Below, in pieces: positions 39,286-48,982 of a stretch of 64,000 bases of DNA (positions are counted from its first letter, which is position 1; every line of letters starts with the position of its first letter). The translations under genes and the position numbers were made by a program. This DNA is from Candidatus Nitrosocosmicus franklandus (GTDB taxonomy: Archaea > Thermoproteota > Nitrososphaeria > Nitrososphaerales > Nitrososphaeraceae). The DNA lies in the NCBI RefSeq assembly GCF_900696045.1, contig NZ_LR216287.1:2461854-2525853 (forward strand), read 5' to 3'. The notes beneath the pieces are model-generated. The model was given only the letters and a program-made list of their open reading frames with translations. It was not told the DNA's origin and did not search any database.

Positions 39286-39435
39286 TTATTTCTTTTTCAT
39301 ACAGTCAACGCAAATCCATACATTATCGATGTATTTTCCTTCTTTAATATGACCTTCTTTCTTCACTTCCGGCTCAACAAGATCAGTAACAGGAACGTCA
39401 CAAATTTCACACTTAGGCAGGATGTTTTTTACCAT
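39286..39435 (-). CDS. 49-residue zinc-finger microprotein
   Basis: ATG 39435 to TAA 39286. KCEIC (about 10) and ICVDC (about 43) pairs with an EGKYIDNVW stretch between; soluble and charged. It is close to the other Cys-pair genes. The CxxC-x(30)-CxxC spacing resembles that of the 36353 product. Confidence 0.55.
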   Translation of the reverse strand: MVKNILPKCEICDVPVTDLVEPEVKKEGHIKEGKYIDNVWICVDCMKKK

Positions 39436-39563
39436 GAAAATTATTTTGCTACATTGTTTTTAACAATAATAAATTGAGAAAAAAGTAAATTATAAGCTTT
39501 ATCGATTGTGACCTCAGTGATTATAATCGCGTTACTTTCATGTCTTTTTGCTACTGATTGTAC

Positions 39564-39770
39564 TTACATAGGAACTGGCGGAACCACTTTTGTAGCATTT
39601 TCAACAGGTAATGTCTTATTTAGCACATCAATAGTTGAATTTGTTTCGTTAATAGTTGTCATTGGAAGATCTGAAGTCGTTGGCGTCTGTGCATGAGTAG
39701 GATTGATTATGACTCCTGGCAAAATAATATTTGCAAAAAGGACAACCATGAAAACTTCCTTAGCATTCAT
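39564..39770 (-). CDS. Small secreted protein
   Basis: 68 residues. Signal peptide VFMVVLFANIILPGVIINPTHAQ, cleavage after THA, then about 40 mature residues rich in Thr, Asn and Pro (TTINETNSTIDVLNKT). Several NxT sequons suggest a glycosylated surface peptide. The overlapping plus-strand frame is a shadow. Confidence 0.5.
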   Translation of the reverse strand: MNAKEVFMVVLFANIILPGVIINPTHAQTPTTSDLPMTTINETNSTIDVLNKTLPVENATKVVPPVPM

Positions 39771-40190
39771 GATATACTAACACGTATCATGATATATAAC
39801 GCAGTATAATTGAATTCCTAATACATATGTAGTTAGCCAAATCGCTCCAGTAAAAATTTTCTCAATTTGACAATTCATCAGATAGCTAAAATATTTTACC
39901 TACAGATAAACAAACCTGATAATAATTAATTATAGTAATGTATAGAAAAATTATTCATACAATTAGGATCTCGATTTATTGAACTATCTGAAGAAACTAA
40001 TGAAGAATTGCCCATTGTAAACCTAAACCTTGAATAGAACTTGTATGATAAAACTCTAGGAGTTTTTATATTTGCATAAAAATAATACGCTAATGAGTGA
40101 AAATTCAGATTTTTCACTGAGTCGAATATTGAAAAAAGGAGTGGTAATAGAGAAAAATTTAGTAACGAAAAGCTTTTTGCTGTAATTAGC
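39771..40190. other. Intergenic, 0.4 kb
   Basis: The 88-codon frame at 39926-40192 (minus) is of low-complexity composition with no signal or motif and is not accepted. Confidence 0.35.
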
Positions 40191-40475
40191 ATGGTCGTAA
40201 AACCTTATTTAATTGCTTACGAAGTTTCAGAATCGATTACAAGCAGCCTTGTAGCGAATCCTCCAATAGGTAACTTTATTTATTCTAGTATTTTAAGAGA
40301 TTGAGTCACGAATAACTTAGACAAAGAAATCAAAATTCCATTATAGAATCTTATTCAAGTTACAGGAAAAATAGTTACAGATCTAAAAGAGGAACAATCA
40401 AAACGAAATGATAAATCTGATTCAAAAATTCTACAAATCCATGAATACACATTCAAAACAACAAGTAAAGGATAA
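40191..40475 (+). pseudogene. Possible gene remnant with two in-frame stops
   Basis: One frame from ATG 40191 to TAA 40473-40475 is interrupted by TGA after residue 37 and TAG 13 codons later, and is otherwise open for 95 codons. The last part (KIVTDLKEEQSKRNDKSDSK) has protein-like composition. It may be a decayed gene. Chance cannot be excluded at this AT content. Family unknown. Confidence 0.25.
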
Positions 40476-40920
40476 AGATATTAAATCAGGTTTTGGACCT
40501 TAAGTCAGGGTTCAATATTATTAATTCCAAAATGTGGAGGCCTAAAATATAATTACTTGAAAGATTCTCCTTGCAACTGAACAATGATACAAAAAAAATA
40601 CCTCTATCAAAAAGGAGTATTGTTTATTAATAATTTCGAAATGTCAATTCACTAACTCCTTTAGAGTTAGTTCTTAAGAAATATATAATGAAAGATTATT
40701 AGAAATTTGCTTATATTTACAATATCGGAGGAAAATTTTAGAAACTATAATAATTTTCGTGTTTACAGTCGCGATAATTGCTTTTCGTCCTCAAATAATA
40801 TTACGTTATGTAATTTTCATCCAATTTTCTGACAACGAATATTTACAATAACAACATCAAATTAAGCTCAAGTTTTTGTCTTGACTCGATCCAAAAAAAA
40901 GGATTAAAGTAAGACAAAAT
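40476..40920. other. Intergenic, 0.44 kb
   Basis: AT-rich; no feature recognised. Confidence 0.35.
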
Positions 40921-41169
40921 TTAAGAATCGTTTTCTATTTTTGTCATACCTCTTTTGCGGTATTCTTCCTGTGCTTCAGGCGATTCTGTTCCAGTTTGAC
41001 CTGTTGATGTTATATTCTGATCACTAGAATCTCGTTTTACTGCCGTCGGTTCTCCTTCATTGAGCTTTGCAGGTGTCATTGGCTCTTTATCGGAATATTC
41101 TTTTAACGGGTCACTATTTCTATTCTTATTTGTTCCTGCTGCACCTTCTTCATATTCTCTATCTGTCAT
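40921..41169 (-). CDS. Small hydrophilic, disordered protein
   Basis: 82 residues, all charged or polar (Glu, Lys, Asp, Ser, Thr, Asn, Pro, Gly), no hydrophobic core, one aromatic start (MTDREYEEG). Looks intrinsically disordered, like stress- or desiccation-linked hydrophilins, by composition only. Ends 210 bases from IS copy 3. Confidence 0.5.
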   Translation of the reverse strand: MTDREYEEGAAGTNKNRNSDPLKEYSDKEPMTPAKLNEGEPTAVKRDSSDQNITSTGQTGTESPEAQEEYRKRGMTKIENDS

Positions 41170-41380
41170 CGTAACAGCAAGTGTTTAACATATTATTTAA
41201 GAATGGATACATGTATTGTAAACATGCCAACGATCAATTTTTAGCACAATCGAACGAAATCACATATTAGATAAGATGAACCTAAATTATAGAAATAACC
41301 CCATCGGACTAGATTAATAATATCAATCATAAACTATTCATTTGTATTTCGAGAGTTTTATAGACCTAAATAAGATGATC

Positions 41381-42047
41381 GGCTCTGTTCAGTTAACATG
41401 TTTTATTTCTCTGTTATGATAGTCAATAAATAACCGCAACCAATTGTGTACATGCTTCAACTTACAATTCTTTACTCTGCAAGGAAAATAGTCATCGAAA
41501 CTTTCGGTTCTATCCTTGATATATTGCATCGTTCTTTCGATTACACTTTTCTCGTAAGAGGAATGAATATGGTGATCGAGTTTGAGAAACTGACAAGCCA
41601 TGGGATACCAAGTCCCACCATCTGTAGAAACTGGGTGCTTTCCATGAACTTTGATCAAATTAGAAAGATATCTTTCTGCAACAAACATGTTTCTCTCTTT
41701 GGATATAGAAAGTGCGAGGATCTGTCTGTTTGCAGGCTCTATCGCCACCCAAAGCCAGATGTATTCTGACCCTACCTTCAACATTGTCTCGTCTACAATA
41801 TATTCTAGAATTCTTCTTCTTGATGCTTTCAATTTTTGAGGCCTGTATTTTTGAATCCAATTCCAGATGGAGACATGGTTTCTTTTATACATCTGAGACA
41901 ATCTTTCCGAGGCTTTTCTTAAAGATAAACCTGAAAAGTACAAATGTAAGCCATAATACACATACCTTGAAGGTGTTCTGTTTCTGCTAATCATAAAAGA
42001 AATAGGACATCTTCAAGCTATAGGTTTATCGTTAAATGAACAGAGCC
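41381..42047 (-). mobile_element. IS6-family insertion sequence, copy 3 (intact, 667 bp)
   Basis: Terminal repeats GGCTCTGTTCA / TGAACAGAGCC. Both sides are AGATGATC (41373-41380 and 42048-42055), a perfect 8-bp target duplication, the size IS6 elements make. The transposase frame is complete. It is therefore a simple, recent insertion, in contrast to copies 1, 2 and 4. Confidence 0.95.
41389..41994 (-). CDS. IS6-family DDE transposase (copy 3, intact)
   Basis: 201 residues. An N-terminal basic helix-turn-helix (RKASERLSQMYKRNHVSIWNW) is followed by the DDE core: YIVDETMLKVGS (first Asp, about 70), STDGGTWYP (second Asp, about 132) and ERTMQYIKDRTES (Glu, about 166). It cuts at the GGCTCTGTTCA ends and joins the element replicatively to new sites. 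It could supply enzyme to the broken copies 1, 2 and 4. Confidence 0.93.
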   Translation of the reverse strand: MISRNRTPSRYVYYGLHLYFSGLSLRKASERLSQMYKRNHVSIWNWIQKYRPQKLKASRRRILEYIVDETMLKVGSEYIWLWVAIEPANRQILALSISKERNMFVAERYLSNLIKVHGKHPVSTDGGTWYPMACQFLKLDHHIHSSYEKSVIERTMQYIKDRTESFDDYFPCRVKNCKLKHVHNWLRLFIDYHNREIKHVN

Positions 42048-43107
42048 AGATGATCCAATTCTTTCTTATATAAATAAAGTTTAGACAAATACTTTCTAAT
42101 ACGCTTCAATTTATATTTCAACAACATCTTTATTTGCAGGGATAAGCCTATCGATACTTCAAAATAATTCTTTGTCCTAATCCTTTGGTACTTTATATTT
42201 TTTCTATTTCACAAGTATCTTGATGCAATCAAAATTTTTTTATAATCTTGTTTTGCAGTGAGTATCTAATTAGAAGAATCTTTGTTGTTTTATTGTTATC
42301 TGTTATATTATTATAAAGGTCTTCTAGATTGAATTTGGGCATTTTCAAATCCATAAAAGATAATTAAAACTAAATTTGATTTTTTAGAATATTCTGTTTT
42401 CAAAAAAGAATTAGTAAAAGATACCACATCTACATCCATTCTTAGTCATTTTGAATCGAAATATCGATATCTAAAGTACGACAAAGAAATTACTTAAATT
42501 AAAGTGAACAATATGGTATTATTATCAAATGGTAACAAATCAAATATAGTTATCGTCTTGAATCATCACTCATCTAGATCAATTCATCTGTATAAGCTGA
42601 CCTCCAATGTATTTTGAGACTACCATTTCAAAGTGCCCAATAGTTTGAGGAACAATATTATAGTTTGGTATTAAATGTTGTTAGGAGTATTATTGTAACC
42701 ATGTTTGTAATCAAAAACATTTTAGTTGCTAATTTGGTAACAATATAAATAGAATATGGACGGCAGTAAATATGATATCGGTCGGACAAAAGTATGTTCA
42801 AACTTAGCCCAACAACAAAATTAGAAAACAAATTACAACGTACTTTCTGTATAAGGGAAAGAAGCTAACATTTTGTATTCTATAGTTGAATGACATATCA
42901 AATTTGCTCAAGATTACGGTTAATAAAATTTGATTGCTTTATGGCTGGAAATAAAACAGGATATACAAAGACATCTGTCAAAATTAAGGTTGTTTTCAGA
43001 GGCATTATATGAAAATTAAAGCAGTTGAGTTGTTAAGGAGTTGTTACTTGAATTTGGCTGATGGAAAGAACCCAAACACAGGTAGAATCCAACGCCATCT
43101 TTTCTAA
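42048..43107. other. Intergenic, 1.06 kb
   Basis: Only frames of 23 and 32 codons near 42940-43108 (plus) are seen and neither is supported. AT-rich, no repeat. Confidence 0.4.
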
Positions 43108-43428
43108 TTACCTGTACACTAACCCAGCGGAGGAAGTAAGATCCGAAACTCCATTATACGTTCTATCCTTGAGTTTGTTTAATGCACTTATGATACTATC
43201 CTTTTCATCAAAGTCTTCGCTCTGGACGACATAGTCAAGAATTTTACTCTTTGGTGCAGGAAAACTAACATCTTTTAATATATCGGCCAACTTCGAAACG
43301 CCAGAATAACTTTCTACGTTTACCTCTTTTCGTTGACCTTCCGTCACGTTTTGTTGATTGATTATTTTACCTGTTTGGCTTTCAGGACCTTGTGATTCTG
43401 GAATCTGCTCTTTCTTTGATTGGTTCAT
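43108..43428 (-). CDS. DUF2795-like protein
   Basis: 106 residues. The first 45 are polar and disordered (EQIPESQGPESQTGK). The second half (KLADILKDVSFPAPKSKILD, then ISALNKLKDRTYNGVSDLT) matches the DUF2795 pattern: a helix, FPA-x-K, a helix and a LPDR-Y-x-s-x-x-DV-like end. These small domains are widespread and of unknown function. A decayed relative lies at about 45101-45347. Confidence 0.65.
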   Translation of the reverse strand: MNQSKKEQIPESQGPESQTGKIINQQNVTEGQRKEVNVESYSGVSKLADILKDVSFPAPKSKILDYVVQSEDFDEKDSIISALNKLKDRTYNGVSDLTSSAGLVYR

Positions 43429-43657
43429 GGTAGTTAGTATCTAACAACTTATTTAACCAGTAAACTTGACTGAGGTTGATGCGCATTCCGACTATAAAAA
43501 CGGAATATTTTTGTTCATTCAATTAGTTAACTACGAATGGAATTATCTTCATATGTCATAGTGTTCCTAGGTTTAACTCAAGCTGGAAAATTAATAATGA
43601 TATTGAATGCTTTTACCATTTGAAATATCTTAAATATGATTAGTTATGTAGTTAATC

Positions 43658-43798
43658 ATGATCAGGTTTTTCAATCCCACAGATTATTTACCATGTAAAA
43701 ATTGTTCGCACTCAAAAAAACTTCATATCAAGAATTCAGAACTCCCAAGGTGCAAAGTGACAGGTTGCCAATGTAGTACATACAAGAATTATTTTTAA
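43658..43798 (+). CDS. 46-residue Cys-rich microprotein
   Basis: ATG 43658 to TAA 43796. CKNC (13) and a C-x5-C-x-C group (CKVTGCQC) give five Cys and a His nearby, consistent with one zinc or an iron-sulfur site. Basic and aromatic-rich (MIRFFNPTDYL). Family unknown. Confidence 0.5.
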   Translation: MIRFFNPTDYLPCKNCSHSKKLHIKNSELPRCKVTGCQCSTYKNYF

Positions 43799-44224
43799 AT
43801 TGAGTAGAATTCAATCTAGTGATTATATCCATAATATTGCAGGAGAAATCAAGGTGAAACTTTAACTTATCCTTGAGTACAGTCAAATTTTATGCGTCTT
43901 GTAGGAAATATATCGAATTCGGCTTTGTACGACAACACGATTTAAAGCAACAATTATTCAAAGAACCCTTAAAATCAGTTCCAATAGAGATAGTTTGACT
44001 GGGTTTTATTTTCCAAACAATAAATAGAGCAGAGAACCATCTAAACATAAGACAGCTAATGTAATAATCTATTACGGAAACTAGTCCTTTGGATGTTGAA
44101 TTAGTCTGCATGATCATCTTTCAAAATCCTAACAAAATAAAAAACAAATGTATCCTTTAAATGTAAATACCAACAGAGACCGAGGTCGTTTTACTCTTAT
44201 ATTTCTTGTTGAACAATAGTTAAA
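43799..44224. other. Intergenic, 0.43 kb
   Basis: The 75-codon minus frame at 43890-44117 has mixed composition and no motif; it is not accepted. Confidence 0.35.
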
Positions 44225-45082
44225 TTGTCATCCACGGATAAGAGTAAAAGCTCGAAGGTGATTGAAAGTCGCGATATCTTTTTCTTTTATCGACCGAAGG
44301 TCGATTCCAAAAAAGTGGAAATCATAAAGGACGTTCAAAGGTTATATATGATCCTTGCTCCAGAAAACAATACCCAAAATAAAAAAGAAAATATAAGAAA
44401 CATATATCGGCTATTTCTCTTGGGTAGAAAAAAACTTCCCAATATCATAAAAGGGGAAATCCAATCCAAGCGGAAGAAAATAGACATTCAATGTATTGAC
44501 TACTACAGATGTAGGTGATCTACAAGAAGAGTTACTGATTTCTGAAAACTATTCTACAAAAACAAGAGGCCAAGATAGAATAATGCCTACAGCCATACCG
44601 ACAGGAGAAGGGAAATACACTATTTCAAACCAAGACAATCATACGGAATTGGCAAATATAAAAGAGTTATCCGAAAGGCTCAATCCATCGCAAAATAAAT
44701 TTCAAATACATGGAGAAGCGAGTTACATCATTTCTATGAAGAATCCCGAAATAAACATACTGTCTTTGCTTGATTCTCAGATAAGAAATCTGAATATCCA
44801 GAGAAACTAACACAAATGTTTGGGGGTGAAAGATGAATAAGTATTGGATCTACAGATTTACTCAACTACGAAAATACACAGCTTCGATTAATAGATATTA
44901 GGAAAGAAGATGTGGAGGAAGAATCGGGAATTCAAATAGAAGAGCAAGTTGAAAATGAGAAAACTACTGAATTATCGTCCAATCTGCAAATAGACAAGAA
45001 TAAGATCCCTGTGAAAACATTGTTCTCATGGAAATTTCCGCTGAAAAAGGAGATACCCCATAGAACCACGATGAGACGTTAA
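44225..45082 (+). pseudogene. Decayed gene of an uncharacterised conserved family
   Basis: Three pieces in three frames, read in order, form one protein of about 285 residues. Piece 1 (44225-44518, TTG start) begins with ESRDIFFFYRPKVDSKK. Piece 2 (from about 44496) has TTTDVGDLQEELL and EASYIISMKNPEI. Piece 3 starts near 44780 (DKKSEYPEKLTQMFGGER) and goes to LLNYENTQLRLIDIRKEDVE and beyond. There are two frameshifts, and a TGA at 44834-44836 where Trp is expected. From memory this resembles a recurrent family of unknown function in archaea and bacteria; this was not checked. Confidence 0.65.
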
Positions 45083-45100
45083 AGATTTATCAACATCTGA

Positions 45101-45347
45101 AGTACAGGGCAAGGGTGGAAAGGAGGGAAAGTGGCTGCAAAATCATCAGCATCAACATCAATATCAGCAATTGGAAGAATCCTTGGCGGAATACATTTAC
45201 CAAAAAAATATGAATTAATAAAATATGAAGAAAGAAACGAGTAAAAATTAATTCAAAAGAAATAATTAATACAATTAAAGATCTGCCTCCAACAGGTCAT
45301 TTTACACAATGTCAGAAGTAGAAAAAGATCTGGATGAAATAAGGTAA
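45101..45347 (+). pseudogene. Decayed DUF2795-like gene
   Basis: SAIGRILGGIHLPKKYELIKY, then in a shifted frame INSKEIINTIKDLPPTGHF, then in a third MSEVEKDLDEIR. Together these rebuild the DUF2795-type pattern (helix, LPKK, helix, LPPT-x-x, short end helix). Two frameshifts. It follows the decayed gene at 44225 by about 20 bases, so the two probably formed an operon that died together. Confidence 0.55.
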
Positions 45348-46033
45348 GTATATACCAAATTTGAGGAATAGTCATGGTCTTAAAAAAAGAATCCATCTAT
45401 AGATACTACCAAAGAAAAATATTTTCGAATTGGTATTGACTTGTGTTACAAAGAGTTTAATCAAAATTTGATACTTTGAAATGCTGATTAATATCGTAGA
45501 CCTTATGCAGTATCAGAAGTCAACTTTGAAATATTCATGACTGAGATCAATTACTATAGATACAAGAAATTATGCTAAATGGAGAAATAATGTAGGATAT
45601 TCAAAAACTAGCTGACTAGTTAAAGTTGAGGCTAAATGGCAATTGTTACCATGATTTAAATTCTTTTCGTATTATTTTTCGTTTGATTATTATTAGAATA
45701 AATATGCCATAAGTTGACACGAAAACTTTTCATCAGTTTTTTACTATTGAGTATTTGCTTTCTCCAATCAATTTGAAGTTGGAGCTTAATTAAAGAAGAT
45801 AAGGTCAACAAAGTCAATAGATAATCACAACCTTTTCGATAGCATTCATAACTACCGACAATTATTCTTTTTTCTCGTTTTCGCATTCGAAGTATTTCTT
45901 TAAACGACAAATAATGATATAACATCATTTATTGATCAGCAGAAATGACATTTGAACAAATGGGTCATACGAATGCTTTACTAGTTTGAATTGGTTAACT
46001 TCGTATATTTATGAGTATTATAGTAATATCTAT
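45348..46033. other. Intergenic, 0.69 kb
   Basis: The 90-codon minus frame at 45656-45928 has no motif, signal or helix periodicity and is doubted. The area continues the decayed block upstream of it. Confidence 0.35.
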
Positions 46034-46405
46034 TTATTTTTCTGGATATTTTTCCTCAAGACTTTTCATAAATCGCTTGTATTCTTCTGTGTCCATTCTC
46101 AGTTCCAATATTTTCTCCAAGATCTTCTCCTTTCTTTGATCCCCTAACCTATCTTGCGGTGATGCTACCGCAAACAAAATCATCAGCCCACCTATCTGCC
46201 ACGATAGTTGTAAAAATTCGGATTGCCAGTTTTCTGTAGTTTGCCTAACAAATTCATTCCAAAATACATTCATTAATATGGGTTGATGGTGTTGATTTTG
46301 TTCGTCTGCAAATTGGTTAAATGCAGTAACTCCATGTATTATCCATGATATCGCAAAAAATATGAGAGTCACATAAAGATATCCTCTTTTTTTGAACTCA
46401 TGCAT
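46034..46405 (-). CDS. DUF6766-like two-span membrane protein
   Basis: 123 residues. Two hydrophobic segments (YLYVTLIFFAISWIIHGVTAF and LSWQIGGLMILFAVA) surround a polar loop with TTENWQSEFLQLSW, the NW-x-SEFLQ motif typical of DUF6766. The C-terminus is charged (KILEKILELRMDTEEYKRF). The function of the family is not known. Confidence 0.7.
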   Translation of the reverse strand: MHEFKKRGYLYVTLIFFAISWIIHGVTAFNQFADEQNQHHQPILMNVFWNEFVRQTTENWQSEFLQLSWQIGGLMILFAVASPQDRLGDQRKEKILEKILELRMDTEEYKRFMKSLEEKYPEK

Positions 46406-46861
46406 ATATAGTTAAGGTTCGAAAAGTAAATATACTAGACACTAAATTTGGCAAAAAAAGAAAACGAATGACCCAGTATTAACTTACTATCATTACAGGT
46501 CTTTTAAGCAGATGCTTGTGGTAAATAGGCTTTAATTCTCTATTCTAATATTGTATATCCTTTAAAGGAAACGATCCACTACTCATTATTAGTCCAGTAC
46601 CAAGTATTTCAAAGATATGACCAGTTTTACTATGAGGGTACTAATGACAATGCCTAAATCATGTCCCGGACAACTTCTTGCTGATTTTAGTTCGCTCTTA
46701 ATATCTAAAGCATCTACATATTGCATAGAGCAATAATAGATATCATATCAACTTATCATCATAAGTTTGTGAACACCGTTCATTGTATTAACCATAAATT
46801 GCCATTTTGATTCTAAGATATAAAAAATAATTTAAAGCACCGTATTCAAAGTATATAGACC
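46406..46861. other. Intergenic, 0.46 kb
   Basis: AT-rich. It holds the promoter region of the broken monooxygenase-like gene. Confidence 0.35.
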
Positions 46862-47157
46862 ATGGTTAAAGTAGGACTATACGTCAGATTGGAAGCAAAA
46901 GCGGGCAAGGAAGATGAAGTAGAACAATTTCTCAAAAGTGGATTATCAATAGTTCAGAGTCCAATACTACGGTGTGGTTTGCATTTCGGCTGGGTCCAAC
47001 AACATTTGGCATATTTGATGCATTTCCCGATGAGAACGGAAGACAGGAACATCTAGCAGGACAAGTTGCCGCTGCTTTAATGGAAAAGTCTGCAGAGTTA
47101 CTTAGTAGTCCACCTACTATTGAGAAGGCAGACATTATTGCATCTAAACTTCCTTAA
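46862..47157 (+). pseudogene. Antibiotic-biosynthesis-monooxygenase-like protein, 1-base deletion
   Basis: The front (MVKVGLYVRLEAKAGKEDEV, residues 1-20) and the rear (WFAFRLGPTTFGIFDAFPDE and on to PPTIEKADIIASKLP) are in different frames. The junction near 46955-46965 (ATAGTTCAGAGTCC) lacks one base of a codon between IVQ and ESNTTVW. Rejoined, it is a 98-residue ferredoxin-like ABM domain of the small stress-related kind. All other codons look under constraint, so the loss is recent, or a sequencing error. Confidence 0.75.
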
Positions 47158-47909
47158 ATCGACTTCTCTCCTAATTTTAAGAGTGAAACGTGACTTGCAT
47201 TTTCCTTCGTTAGGGGCGTTTGAGTTAATATCCGGAATGAACTGACTACAGGTAAAGGGCGTAATTGGACAAGTCATTCAACCATCAGTTTAAACATAAA
47301 GACATCTATTAGTAACAATCGTATAGACCATGTTATTTGGACCGAACATGTAAGTAAGACGGCAAATCTAATTTCAAGTATATACCCAATGGAATCAGAA
47401 AAGAATGGAAGTATCTTGCCAAATCATTGGCTTCAGTGCTGCTTAAAGGCAATGTGTTATTGATATTTCTAAATTTAAAGAGGAAGACAGTTTTAATTAT
47501 CGATATTGAAATTTAATGGATTCTTTCCATAAATTAACAGGCATGATTTGAATTTGAATTATTGAACTGGCACAACAAGTCCATAATAATTCTATTCTTG
47601 TCCAATCCATCTTTTTTCACCAATATTTCCTTCGTTGAAGACCGAGATTTTTCTAATAAACAGATAAGCAAGATTCCTGGATTGCTGTGTTATTATCATC
47701 AGTAATCCATGTAAAGTTATGAGTATTGAAGATAATTAAATGCTGTTATTAAAGTTCACTTTCTTGTAATCAATGTATATAATACCATTAAAATTCTCGG
47801 CCAGTAGAGTATAAAAAATACTACAAAAATATTCAAATAGTTATATCAACGTCTAACAATGAAAGTGACTCATACACTACTTAAATAATATTAATCATAA
47901 GGAATCTAA
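47158..47909. other. Intergenic, 0.75 kb
   Basis: AT-rich; no supported gene. Confidence 0.4.
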
Positions 47910-48899
47910 GTGGTTGGTCTCTATACATTATTCTTCCTATTCATATTTGCGTACTTTTGTTCCTTTAGTATTCAACAGATTGATTCTAAGGAAATTTTTT
48001 CATATGCTCAAGAAAAGATTTTCAACAATAACGTAGTCAGTATATCCAAGGGGGCTGCAAATCCTGAAGTGGATATAACGAATTTATCCCCAAGGCAATG
48101 GTATGATCCAACAGTAATCTCAATAAATGTAAATGATACTGTAACATGGGTTAATAACGATACTGAGCCGCATACTGTAACAAGTGGACTTGGAGGAGGA
48201 TTAAACAGTTTAATATCCAATTCACAAGGAAAACCAAATGGGTTATTCGATAGCGGATTATTTTCAGCAGGCGACTCTATATCGATTAGATTCAATACTT
48301 CAGGTACATTTAGTTATTTCTGTACTATTCACCCATGGATGGAAGGTACCGTTGTTGTAAGAAACACTTCTACAAGTATTCCATCCTATCCCGTTGATCA
48401 GGTTGGAAACAAGATTGATGAATTTCCTATCTACAATTTTACAGAAGACAATAGGATTGAAATAGGTCTATCATGGACCCCCGTAACCATAATGACAAAT
48501 GAACCCATTACCTTTATAATGGATTTTTTTGAATATCCTGAAAACTCTCGCTTACATTTATGGCCATACAACTTTGTAATTTTGCAAAATGGTAGTGAAA
48601 TATACAGGACTAGCGATATCACTCAGGTAGGTTCCTCTTCGAGAACGTATGCCTTCAATTCATCTGGGGAGGTTACTATTAGGATTGAAAGTACGGATAA
48701 CAAAAATACATTTGTAGAGTTTGGGACAATAGTTTATGAAAATCCGTATGAATCATCTGCAGATTTTGAAAATGTATCAAACAATACTTTTAGTTTACTT
48801 TCCCCTTTAACACTCGTTTACATAGTATACGGCATTATCATAATTTTGCCTATAACGTTAGTTATAATAATAATTCTTTATAAAAAGAAAAAGATTTGA
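47910..48899 (+). CDS. Membrane-anchored plastocyanin-like (blue copper) protein
   Basis: 329 residues from GTG. Signal peptide (LYTLFFLFIFAYFCSFSI), then a cupredoxin domain: DPTVISINVNDTVTWVNNDT with EPHTVTS (first His), and FSYFCTIHPWMEG (Cys, His, Met), the full type 1 copper site. A second all-beta domain without ligands (about 165-290) and a C-terminal span (VYGIIIILPITLVIIIILY) with a KKKK stop end follow. It is tethered outside the membrane and could carry electrons for the ammonia-oxidation chain, which in AOA uses copper proteins in place of cytochromes c. Confidence 0.88.
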   Translation: MVGLYTLFFLFIFAYFCSFSIQQIDSKEIFSYAQEKIFNNNVVSISKGAANPEVDITNLSPRQWYDPTVISINVNDTVTWVNNDTEPHTVTSGLGGGLNSLISNSQGKPNGLFDSGLFSAGDSISIRFNTSGTFSYFCTIHPWMEGTVVVRNTSTSIPSYPVDQVGNKIDEFPIYNFTEDNRIEIGLSWTPVTIMTNEPITFIMDFFEYPENSRLHLWPYNFVILQNGSEIYRTSDITQVGSSSRTYAFNSSGEVTIRIESTDNKNTFVEFGTIVYENPYESSADFENVSNNTFSLLSPLTLVYIVYGIIIILPITLVIIIILYKKKKI

Positions 48900-48982
48900 C
48901 AATCATGGAAATGCAAAATAATTCAAACAAATAGATTTAATTTGTACGGATTATATATGACAAGAAGAAGAATATTTGTGCT

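Noticed and set aside
39508-39696. 62-codon plus-strand frame
   Set aside because: It is the shadow of the minus-strand secreted protein, which has a proper signal peptide.
39926-40192. 88-codon minus-strand frame
   Set aside because: Composition of a random AT-rich frame (Ser, Phe, Tyr, Asn), with no motif.
45656-45928. 90-codon minus-strand frame
   Set aside because: Next to a decayed block, mixed basic composition with no motif; not accepted as a gene.
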